Shown here: piece after piece, positions 27,018 through 33,196 of the stretch
Numbering within the stretch: the stretch's first letter is position 1
Layout of the letters: every line of letters begins with the position of its first letter
Source of the DNA: Blastococcus sp. KM273128
GTDB lineage: Bacteria; Actinomycetota; Actinomycetes; Mycobacteriales; Geodermatophilaceae
Direction: 5' to 3'
NCBI RefSeq assembly: GCF_021698975.1
Contig: NZ_SSXA01000041.1
Coordinates: 1-53,020 of the forward strand
Length of the DNA: 53,020 nucleotides
Notes under the pieces: model-generated
Told to the model about the DNA's origin: nothing
What the model saw: the letters and a program-made list of their open reading frames with translations, nothing else
Databases searched by the model: none
Program-made: the position numbers and the translations under genes

Positions 27018-27104
27018 TCAGCGCAGGGCGCGACAGGCGGCGCTGGAGACGAGCGCCAGGTCGATGTGCAGGCGCGCGACCAGGAGGCTGCCGCGGTCCG
27101 TCAT
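27018..27104 (-). CDS. 28-aa cysteine leader peptide upstream of sir
   Basis: A 28-residue ORF starting at ATG 27104 with GGGAGG nine bases upstream and ending at TGA 27018, 102 bases before the sulfite reductase gene. The product starts MTDRGSLLVARLHIDLALVS and has a single Cys near the end. It fits the actinobacterial family of short putative leader peptides (an LLxxRxHxDL core, then Cys) that control sulfur genes by ribosome pausing at Cys codons, as shown for mycobacterial cysteine-attenuation leaders. The Cys codon is TGT, unusual in a genome that nearly always uses TGC. Low Cys-tRNA would stall the ribosome and change the folding of the GC-rich spacer before sir. Confidence 0.8.
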   Translation of the reverse strand: MTDRGSLLVARLHIDLALVSSAACRALR

Positions 27105-27174
27105 GCCGGCGATCCTCCCACATCCGGCGCGACCGGGCGCGGGGCTCACCCGGCGAGGCCGTCCGCGGCGCCGC

Positions 27175-27657
27175 TCAACGGGGGGCGGGCTCGCTGAAGG
27201 ACCGCCACGCGGTGTCGATGGCGACCAGCTCAGCGGCGTGCGGCGGCAGCGTCCCGGCCACGACGTCGGCGACGGTGACGCCCTCCAGGACCCGCCGGTA
27301 GGCCTCGCGGGCGGCGACCCAGACCTCGGCCAGCCCGGCGGCGGGGCCGGGGTAGCTGACCTCCTCGGGCCGCTGGCCGTGCACCTCGGCCAGGAAGCCC
27401 AGCTCCACCCGCATCACGCGGGCGATGGAGATCTCCGACGCGGGCAGGGCCAGCCGGTACCCGCCGTCGCGGCCGCGCTGGCTGGTGACCAGCCGGGCGT
27501 GCTGCAGGTCGGCGAGGATCGCCTGGAGGAACCGGTTGGGGATGCCCTGGGCGGTCGCGATGCGGTCGCAGGTCAGCGCTTCGGGCGCCGCCGCGGCGAG
27601 CTCCACGACGGCGCGGACGGCGTAGTCGACCCGGGCGTTGATGCGCACGCTGCCCAT
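27175..27657 (-). CDS. Rrf2-family transcriptional regulator
   Basis: A 160-residue winged-helix regulator of the Rrf2 family. The N-terminal domain shows INARVDYAVRAVVELA, IATAQGIPNRFLQAILADL and the wing VTSQRGRDGGYRLALPAS. The C-terminal half lacks the three cysteines that bind an Fe-S cluster in IscR, NsrR or RsrR; only C30 is present and it lies in the DNA-binding part. It therefore resembles cluster-free members such as CymR, which represses cysteine and sulfur genes. It lies directly upstream of the sulfur unit on the same strand (70 bases to the leader peptide), and control of that unit is a reasonable guess. The ATG at 27657 has no strong SD. It is divergent from the SRPBCC-Nudix gene with a gap of only 27 bases, so promoters must overlap. 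Confidence 0.9.
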   Translation of the reverse strand: MGSVRINARVDYAVRAVVELAAAAPEALTCDRIATAQGIPNRFLQAILADLQHARLVTSQRGRDGGYRLALPASEISIARVMRVELGFLAEVHGQRPEEVSYPGPAAGLAEVWVAAREAYRRVLEGVTVADVVAGTLPPHAAELVAIDTAWRSFSEPAPR

Positions 27658-27684
27658 ACTGCCGCCATCTGGGAGAGTGCCCCG

Positions 27685-28440
27685 GTGCCCCGGCTGCGTT
27701 TCACCACGTTGGTGGAGGCGCCGCTGACCGTGGCGTTCGACGTCGCCCGTGCGCTGGGCCGCCCCTGGCGGTTCCCGCTGCGCGAGGTCGAGTCCGTCCG
27801 CCCGGAGCGGGACGTATTCGCCGCACCGCTGGGTCGCCGCGGCCGGGTCGAGCACGAGCGCCGCTTCTCGGCGACCGCCGCCGGCACGCTGGTCGAGGAG
27901 CACGTCGAGTGGGGAACCGGGCTGCCCGGTGCGCTGGGCGCGGTCGCGGACCGGGCGCTGCGGCCGCGGGTGGAGCGGGCGATGCGGGCGCACCTGGACG
28001 CCTTGGCCGCGGGGGCCGCGCTGCGGGCGCGCGAGGTCGTCCAGGTCGTGGGGGCGGCGCTGGTCGAGGGGGAGCGGGTGCTGGTCGCGCAGCGCTCGGG
28101 TGGCCCGTTCGACGGGTGCTGGGAGTTCCCCGGCGGCAAGGTCGACCCGGGGGAGACCGACCTCATCGCGCTGGTGCGGGAGTGCGCCGAGGAACTCGGG
28201 GTCACCGTCGTGCCGGCGTCCTTCCTCGGTGAGGTGCCGCTCGACGGCGTCGTCGCCGGAGGGGCGCCCGGCGCCTCCACGATGCGGGTCTGGGAGGCGC
28301 GGATCACGCACGGCCGGCCGGTGGCGCGGGAGCACGCCGAGCTGCGGTGGGTGGGCGCGGCCGACCTCGACGCGCTCGACTGGATCCCCGCCGACCGCCC
28401 GCTGCTGCCCGCCGTCCGGGCCCTCCTCGCCGGCGCCTGA
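27685..28440 (+). CDS. SRPBCC-Nudix fusion protein
   Basis: A 251-residue fusion of two domains. Residues 1-112 look like an SRPBCC (START/Bet v1-like) domain: LRFTTLVEAPLTVAFDVAR, a strand-rich middle (GRRGRVEHERRFSATAAGTL) and the usual C-terminal helix RVERAMRAHLDALAAGA. Residues ~117-250 are a Nudix hydrolase of the MutT/CTP pyrophosphohydrolase type: VVGAALVEGERVLVAQR, then the complete Nudix box at 151-173 (GKVDPGE, seven residues, RECAEELGV), and a C-terminal LRWVGAADLDALDWIPAD. The Nudix part should hydrolyse nucleotide triphosphates; the SRPBCC part may bind a lipophilic ligand. The two domains normally occur in separate proteins. The GTG at 27685 is the first start that keeps the SRPBCC domain whole. 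It is divergent from the Rrf2 gene. Confidence 0.85.
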   Translation: MPRLRFTTLVEAPLTVAFDVARALGRPWRFPLREVESVRPERDVFAAPLGRRGRVEHERRFSATAAGTLVEEHVEWGTGLPGALGAVADRALRPRVERAMRAHLDALAAGAALRAREVVQVVGAALVEGERVLVAQRSGGPFDGCWEFPGGKVDPGETDLIALVRECAEELGVTVVPASFLGEVPLDGVVAGGAPGASTMRVWEARITHGRPVAREHAELRWVGAADLDALDWIPADRPLLPAVRALLAGA

Positions 28441-28442
28441 CC

Positions 28443-28468
28443 CGGGCGTTTTGTGCACATAGCGCCCG
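28443..28468. repeat. GTGCAC-centred palindrome, copy before the DUF559 gene
   Basis: 26-base near-palindrome centred on GTGCAC (28453-28458), arms CGGGCG and CGCCCG, starting 3 bases after the stop of the SRPBCC-Nudix gene. One mismatch and one G-T pair in 13. Confidence 0.7.
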
Positions 28469-28520
28469 AGGGTGTGGACGACGGCAGCGGGGGCCGGGCG
28501 CCACCCGCGACGATCCGGCC

Positions 28521-29390
28521 GTGCTCCTGCGCTCCCAGGGCCTCCACGGCGTGTTCGTCGGCGCCCACGCGGTCTCCGAAGGCGTCCTCAGCCGCCGCCA
28601 GCTGAGGAACGGGCCGTACGTGCGGGTGCTCCGCGGCGTCTACGCCGCCCCGTCCCTGCCGCGGGACCACCTCCTGCGCTGCTCCGCGGCCGACCTCCTC
28701 ATGCCACCGGGGGCGGCGCTCGGAGCCCGCTCGGCCGCGGCGGCCCTCGGTGCGCCGCAACCCGGCTACGCGGACCCGGTCACCGTGCTGGTGCCGGAGC
28801 GCCTCCAGTGGCGCGGGCCGGCTGGTGTCCGCGTGCGCCGGGTGGCCCTGCCGCCGGCCGACGTCCTGGTGGCGCGCGACGGCCTCCGGTGCACGACCCC
28901 GCTGCGCACCGCCTGGGACGTCGCCGCTCTCGAGACCACCGCGACGGCGGTCGGCGTCCTGGACGCGATGGTGCGCGCCGACCTGCTCACGGCGACGGAC
29001 CTCGCGGGGCTGCTCCGGACCGGCGTCGGGCGGTGGGGTGCGGTGCGGGTCCGCACGGCCTTCGCCCTGGTCGACGCTCGAGCCGAGTCGCCACCCGAGT
29101 CGTGGGTGCGGGTGGCGTGCGCCCTGGCCGTACTGCCGCCGCCGGTGCCGCAGCACGAGGTCGTCGAGGGCGGGACCTGGCTCGGGCAGGTGGACCTGGC
29201 GTGGCCGGAGCAGCGGGTCGTCGTCGAGTACGAGGGCGCCTACCACTTCGACGATCTGCAGATCGTGCGCGACGACGAGCGGTACCGCCGCCTCGCCGCC
29301 GCGGGGTGGCGGGTCGTCCGGCTCGCCGCCCATGACCTCCGGGACATGGACGCCGTCGTCGCGCGGATCCGGGCCGCGCTGCTCGGCTGA
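28521..29390 (+). CDS. AbiEi-like / DUF559 nuclease-fold protein
   Basis: A 289-residue protein of the type often annotated as type IV toxin-antitoxin AbiEi-antitoxin-domain or DUF559 protein. The N-terminal third has the pattern HAVSEGVLSRRQLRNG then YVRVLRGVYAAPS (a winged-helix-like reader), followed by LLMPPGAALGARSAAAALG. The C-terminal ~100 residues form a DUF559 domain with PD-(D/E)xK-like residues: E193 in PPESWVRVA, D225 in GQVDLAWPE and E236/E238 in VVVEYEGAYH, then DERYRRLAAAGWRVVRL. Such domains resemble Vsr-like endonucleases, but activity is unproven and no AbiEii toxin is adjacent. The GTG at 28521 has no clear SD. One GTGCAC palindrome lies 52 bases upstream and two lie downstream. 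Confidence 0.8.
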   Translation: MLLRSQGLHGVFVGAHAVSEGVLSRRQLRNGPYVRVLRGVYAAPSLPRDHLLRCSAADLLMPPGAALGARSAAAALGAPQPGYADPVTVLVPERLQWRGPAGVRVRRVALPPADVLVARDGLRCTTPLRTAWDVAALETTATAVGVLDAMVRADLLTATDLAGLLRTGVGRWGAVRVRTAFALVDARAESPPESWVRVACALAVLPPPVPQHEVVEGGTWLGQVDLAWPEQRVVVEYEGAYHFDDLQIVRDDERYRRLAAAGWRVVRLAAHDLRDMDAVVARIRAALLG

Positions 29391-29406
29391 CGCGGGGCCG
29401 CCACCC

Positions 29407-29432
29407 CGGGCCTTTTGTGCACAAAGCGCCCG
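29407..29432. repeat. GTGCAC-centred palindrome, first copy after the DUF559 gene
   Basis: 26-base near-palindrome with core at 29417-29422 and arms CGGGC/GCCCG; 16 bases after the DUF559 stop. It shares TTTTGTGCACA and AGCGCCCGA with the copy at 28443. Confidence 0.7.
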
Positions 29433-29444
29433 ACGGCCGCCACC

Positions 29445-29470
29445 CGGGCGTTATGTGCACAAAACGCGCG
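29445..29470. repeat. GTGCAC-centred palindrome, second copy after the DUF559 gene
   Basis: 26-base near-palindrome with core at 29455-29460, 38 bases from the previous core; it shares CGGGCGTT with the 28443 copy. Two of its 13 pairs are mismatched. It runs directly into the next terminator hairpin. Confidence 0.65.
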
Positions 29471-29504
29471 ACGGGCGCCGCCCCCGTGGGGGACGGCGCC
29501 CGTC
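29470..29504 (-). terminator. Hairpin downstream of the CsbD gene
   Basis: An 11-bp perfect stem (29470-29480 with 29494-29504), continuing inward with four more G-C pairs after one mismatch. It is 22 bases beyond the CsbD stop on the minus strand and can also end transcription coming from the DUF559 gene. Confidence 0.7.
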
Positions 29505-29526
29505 GGGCGTCCTGGAACGGCCACGC

Positions 29527-29700
29527 CTACTTCTTGAAGGCGTCCTTCACCTTCTCGCCGGCCTGCTTGAGGTTGCTCTTGGACTCCTCCTTCTGGCCCT
29601 CGGCCTGGAGGTCGCGGTCGTCGGTGGCGTCACCGACCGCCTGCTTGCCCTTCCCGGACATCTCCTCGATCTTGTTCGTCAGCTTGTCCGTGCCGCTCAT
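29527..29700 (-). CDS. CsbD family stress protein
   Basis: A 57-residue CsbD-like protein. It has the family sequence pattern: TNKIEEMSGKGKQAVGDATD in the middle of the N-terminal half, then RDLQAEGQKEESKSNLKQAG and a lysine-rich C-terminal end KVKDAFKK. Such small charged, flexible proteins are abundant in stationary phase or under general stress in many bacteria (sigma-B controlled in Bacillus); the exact role is unknown. The ATG at 29700 has GGAGGG 8 bases upstream. It is monocistronic with a strong hairpin after its stop. I did not find a convincing stress-sigma promoter in the 188 bases upstream, which are shared with the 3' end of the next minus-strand gene. Confidence 0.92.
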   Translation of the reverse strand: MSGTDKLTNKIEEMSGKGKQAVGDATDDRDLQAEGQKEESKSNLKQAGEKVKDAFKK

Positions 29701-29888
29701 CGCGTCGTCCCTCCGGTCGTCGTGGCAAACCTGCGCAGACCACTACCCCGCCCGTGACCTGGCGACACGCCTCCGGGAGACAGTGCCATGGGCCGTGCCG
29801 TCTGGATCTGGCCGGAACGCGGCGGCCTCGATGAGATCGCAGAGGACTTGGACAGTTCGGCCCCAGGGTCGTTAGGCACCCGCTGCAC

Positions 29889-30857
29889 TCAACGATTTGC
29901 AGGCGCCTCAGGGTCGGATCCGAGCCGCTGGAATAGCCAGAACAAGCCCACGGCGCTGAACGCGGACCCACCTAGGAAGCCAGCTAGCCCGCTTCCGTCC
30001 ACGTATGCCCAGACCAAGCCGAGCAGAGGGGCTGAAAGTGACGGCAGTACGTCGACACGCAGCTGACGAAGCATCCCGTGGGAGCGTGGAACGGTCGTTG
30101 GCCAGAGCACCCGTTGCGCGCCCCGAGGCGTGCGACCGCGAACGCGGCCGGATGGCCAGACCTCGGCACCGGCAATCACCGGCAATAGCAAGCGACCGGG
30201 CTCTGGTCGCCCATGTACCTCGATCTTCGAGCTCGGAGCCAGGACGGCAAGCTCTGGAGCCCAGAAGACCGGCAACCATCGCACGCCGCTGGCGGTCTCC
30301 AACTCGAGACAGCTGCGCACCAGCAGACCGCGCTGAACCACGAGTCGGGTCGCTAGGACGTGGACGACGGGAAGCTGCCGCAGCCTCCGGCGCGTGACCA
30401 CGACCAGAGCAGTGGAGGCGGCGGCTAGCAGGAGTGCAGCACCGACCACCACCATGCTTGAGATCAGACCCTGGAGCTGGCGTGTGGCCGCGTCTCCGTT
30501 GGCGTAGACGACGCTCGAGACGCCATACGACGAGGGGTCGTACCGCACGGGCACAGTCGTACCAGGTCGCACCTCCGTCGGTTCGGCCAGAATCAACTGC
30601 GCCGTCCGTCGCTTCCCGTCGGCGTCCTCGAACGTCACCAGCAGACCGCGTCGGTCAGGTGGTCGCTCGGACTCCACGACGCGTGCGACGGTCCCCGCGG
30701 TGGCGTCGGACAGGGGGGCACGAGCGTCGGGTAGTTGAGCGGCGAGAATCGCTAGCAGCGCGAATGCAACAACGAGCAGAGGGGCCAGCCCGAGCCAAAG
30801 CTGTGTCATCGCGCGCCGGTGCGGCTGGCTCGGCAAGGTCTTGTTCATCGTGGCCAT
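29889..30857 (-). CDS. DUF3592-like membrane protein
   Basis: A 322-residue membrane protein. Hydrophobic segments lie near residues 20-42 (WLGLAPLLVVAFALLAILAA), about 130-152 (LISSMVVVGAALLLAAASTALVV), and as a pair at the C-terminus (SAPLLGLVWAYVDG and FLGGSAFSAVGLFWLFQRL). The first extracytoplasmic part holds a DUF3592-like module: GTVARVVESERPPDRRG, a strand LLVTFEDADGKRR, then GTTVPVRYDPSSYGVSS. No enzymatic motif is seen. Its DNA is clearly less GC-rich (about 62 % in two 60-base lines counted, against ~78 % in a line near 20 kb) with more A/T third positions, so acquisition by transfer is possible. The ATG at 30857 is the first of two close starts (the other at 30848). Confidence 0.7.
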   Translation of the reverse strand: MATMNKTLPSQPHRRAMTQLWLGLAPLLVVAFALLAILAAQLPDARAPLSDATAGTVARVVESERPPDRRGLLVTFEDADGKRRTAQLILAEPTEVRPGTTVPVRYDPSSYGVSSVVYANGDAATRQLQGLISSMVVVGAALLLAAASTALVVVTRRRLRQLPVVHVLATRLVVQRGLLVRSCLELETASGVRWLPVFWAPELAVLAPSSKIEVHGRPEPGRLLLPVIAGAEVWPSGRVRGRTPRGAQRVLWPTTVPRSHGMLRQLRVDVLPSLSAPLLGLVWAYVDGSGLAGFLGGSAFSAVGLFWLFQRLGSDPEAPANR

Positions 30858-31033
30858 CGTCTCAAGTCCGTCGCCCGGTCATGCGGGACTGCCCCGACTT
30901 CGATCGCCTCGGCGGGCGGGGTGGTCAGTCCGCGGTAGCGGCGAAGTCGAGTGTCTCGTACTCGACCGGTGCGTGAAGTGAAGGACCGGATGAGCAGGGG
31001 GCCTACTCGGAGGTAACGAAAGAGTGACGGTGG

Positions 31034-31063
31034 TGGACGCTCTGGCCTAGGCCTACCTAGGGT
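31034..31063 (+). promoter_or_regulatory. Candidate promoter of the peptide ABC operon
   Basis: TGGACG (31034-31039) and TAGGGT (31058-31063) with an 18-base spacer, leaving a leader of ~135 bases before the first gene. By eye only. The rest of the 348-base gap 30858-31205 shows nothing else but the hairpin at 31168. Confidence 0.3.
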
Positions 31064-31167
31064 CCTCGGCACACACCTCGACGGCGCGCCTCGCAGTCTC
31101 AAGGTGAGGGTGCGCCAAATCCTTGACCGCGGATGGGGCACGAGTCCGTCGGGACACAGACGCTTTT

Positions 31168-31188
31168 GCCCCCGCTGACAGCGGGGGC
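31168..31188 (+). promoter_or_regulatory. Leader hairpin just before the SD of the binding-protein gene
   Basis: GCCCCCGC (31168-31175) pairs with GCGGGGGC (31181-31188), extended by one T-A pair, with a 3-base loop. TTTT precedes it and GGAGGAGG (31190-31197) follows with one base between. It may shield or stabilise the 5' end, or regulate SD access. Confidence 0.5.
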
Positions 31189-31205
31189 TGGAGGAGGCAT
31201 AGCAA

Positions 31206-32954
31206 GTGAACCTCAGTAGGCGCGGCGCCGCGCTGTTCGCCTCCGGCTTGGCCGGTGCGTTACTGCTCACCGCTTGTACCGGCGGTGGCGACGGCGACGA
31301 AGGAGGCAACGACGGGCAGGCGGCCGAGCGGTCCGGCCAGGTCGTCTTCGGGGAGTCCACCGACTTTCCGGAGAACCTCTTCCCCAACATCGCCGCGGGT
31401 AACGCGACGTCCACCGCCAACATCCTGAACGGCATCCTGCCGGGCGCCTTCACCGTGCAGCCCGACTTCAGCATCGTCTGGAACGACGACCTGCTCGCCG
31501 AGGAGCCGACCCTCGAGGTCGACGGCGAGACGCAGACCAACACCTACGTCATCAGCGACGAGGCGGTCTGGAGCGACGGCACCCCGATTACCGCCGACGA
31601 CTTCGAGTTCACCTGGCGGTCCAGCCGCAGCACCGACCCGGCCGACGGCGGCTGCCCCGCCCTGCTGTCGACGACGGGCTACGAGCAGATCGAGTCGGTC
31701 GAGGGCAGCGGCGAGAACAACAAGACCGTCACCGTCACCTACACGACCCCCTTCTCCGACTGGCAGTCGCTGTTCAGCGGCGATTTCGGCGGCGGCATTC
31801 TGCCGGCTCACATCATGGACGACGAGGACCCGGCCGTCGTCTGCGAGACGATCACCGAGGGCTGGCCGATCGGCGAGGGCCTGCCTTCCGACATCTCCGG
31901 TGGCCCCTGGCAGCTGCTCGCTGAGAGCGTCGATGTCGGCACGCAGACCGTCGTCCTCACCCCCAACCCCGAGTGGTATGGCGAGGGGCCGTTCATCGAG
32001 CGGTTGATCATCCAGAACATCGGCAACGACCCGACGACCGCCGTCCAGGGTCTGCAGAACGGTGAGCTGGGGATTATCTACCCGCAGCCGCAGTTGGACC
32101 TGGTCAACCAAGTCGAGGAGCTCGCGCCCGATGTCGAGAGCGACGTCACCTTCGGGCTCTCCTTTGAGCACCTGGACTTCAACGCCCAGGACCCACACCT
32201 GGCCAGCCTGCCCGTGCGCCAGGCGATCGCCATGTCGCTGGACCGTGAGGAGATCGTCGACCAGACCGTCGGCCAGTTCTCCTCCGACGCCGAAGTGCTG
32301 CAGAACCGTATCTACTTCAACAACCAGCCGGAGTACGAGGACACCGCTCCGGAGGTATACAAGGAGCAGAACACCGAGCAGGCCCGGGAGCTGCTTGAGG
32401 GTGACGGCTACACGCTGGGGCCGGACGGGATCTACACGCACCCTGAGCGGGGCCGCCTGGAGATCCAGATCGACACCACGGCGAACAACCCGCTGCGGCA
32501 GACGACCATCGAGGTCATGATCCCGCAGCTGGAGGAGTCGGGCATCGCCGCCAGCTTCAACGCGAACCCGGACATCTTCGCCGGTGCCGAGCAGCCGACC
32601 TCGCTCGAGGCCGGCGGCTTCCAGGCCGCGGTGTTCGCCTGGGTCGGCTCGCCGTTCCGGTCGGCCACTCAGTCCATCTACTGGTCGCCGGACAACGGCC
32701 TCGGCCAGAACTACTCCCGGCAGGGCACGGCCGAGATCGACGAGCTGTACGCCGAATTCGTTCAGGAGCCCGACGACGCCGCGCGGGCCGAGATCGGCAA
32801 CCAGATCGACGCCCTGCTCTGGGAGCAGGTGGCCACCGTGCCGCTGTACCAGAAGCCGACGTTCATCGCGTGGCAGAGCAATATCCAGGGCGTGGAGGAC
32901 AACTCCACGCAGGCCGGTCCGCTCTGGAACTCGGAGACCTGGACCGTCGAGTGA
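31206..32954 (+). CDS. Peptide ABC transporter substrate-binding lipoprotein
   Basis: A 582-residue family-5 (DppA/OppA-like) solute-binding protein. The signal peptide is lipoprotein-type: basic NLSRRG, hydrophobic core LFASGLAGALLLTAC and lipobox Cys near residue 24, followed by a Gly/Asp-rich linker. The mature part shows the family's SDEAVWSDGTPITADDFEFT, the PVRQAIAMSLDREEIV motif and the late YWSPDNGLGQNYS. It would be anchored to the outer face of the membrane and capture oligopeptides or similar solutes. The GTG at 31206 is 8 bases after GGAGGAGG. It heads a five-gene operon; a 17-bp hairpin separates it from the permease genes, as expected for a protein needed in excess. Confidence 0.93.
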   Translation: MNLSRRGAALFASGLAGALLLTACTGGGDGDEGGNDGQAAERSGQVVFGESTDFPENLFPNIAAGNATSTANILNGILPGAFTVQPDFSIVWNDDLLAEEPTLEVDGETQTNTYVISDEAVWSDGTPITADDFEFTWRSSRSTDPADGGCPALLSTTGYEQIESVEGSGENNKTVTVTYTTPFSDWQSLFSGDFGGGILPAHIMDDEDPAVVCETITEGWPIGEGLPSDISGGPWQLLAESVDVGTQTVVLTPNPEWYGEGPFIERLIIQNIGNDPTTAVQGLQNGELGIIYPQPQLDLVNQVEELAPDVESDVTFGLSFEHLDFNAQDPHLASLPVRQAIAMSLDREEIVDQTVGQFSSDAEVLQNRIYFNNQPEYEDTAPEVYKEQNTEQARELLEGDGYTLGPDGIYTHPERGRLEIQIDTTANNPLRQTTIEVMIPQLEESGIAASFNANPDIFAGAEQPTSLEAGGFQAAVFAWVGSPFRSATQSIYWSPDNGLGQNYSRQGTAEIDELYAEFVQEPDDAARAEIGNQIDALLWEQVATVPLYQKPTFIAWQSNIQGVEDNSTQAGPLWNSETWTVE

Positions 32955-32956
32955 TC

Positions 32957-33000
32957 GGTGGTCAGGTGCTCCCCAGGTCCTTCGGGAGCACCTGACCACC
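32957..33000 (+). terminator. Intercistronic 17-bp hairpin after the binding-protein gene
   Basis: Arms 32957-32973 and 32984-33000 are perfectly complementary with a 10-base loop. It starts 2 bases after the binding-protein stop and precedes 196 further bases to the permease start, in which I see no gene. It is probably a partial terminator or 3'-end stabiliser that lets the binding protein be made in excess. Confidence 0.75.
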
Positions 33001-33196
33001 CGGCAGGCTGATCCGGCCTTCCTGGCCGCGGCCCTCGGTGCACTGCTCCGGGGGCCGCGGTCTTGCCCGGCCACAATGCACTACTCCTGACCATCCGTCC
33101 CGGTCCGCCGGCCGGGCCGGGTCGACCGCCGTCCTGCGGGCCCCGTCCCACCCTGGGCGGGGGAGCGGCCCTCATTGTCGTCGTAAGGTCTCGCCC

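Noticed and set aside
28521..29390. Complete AbiE toxin-antitoxin system
   Set aside because: Only the AbiEi-like/DUF559 gene is present; no AbiEii nucleotidyltransferase toxin is adjacent on either side.
30434..30976. 180-codon plus-strand frame opposite the DUF3592-like gene
   Set aside because: Arg/Ser/Pro-rich, no SD, no similarity to any family, fully antisense to a better gene.
30845..31543. 232-codon minus-strand frame over the leader of the peptide ABC operon
   Set aside because: Ser/Arg/Pro-rich and antisense to the lipoprotein signal peptide; no SD or family.
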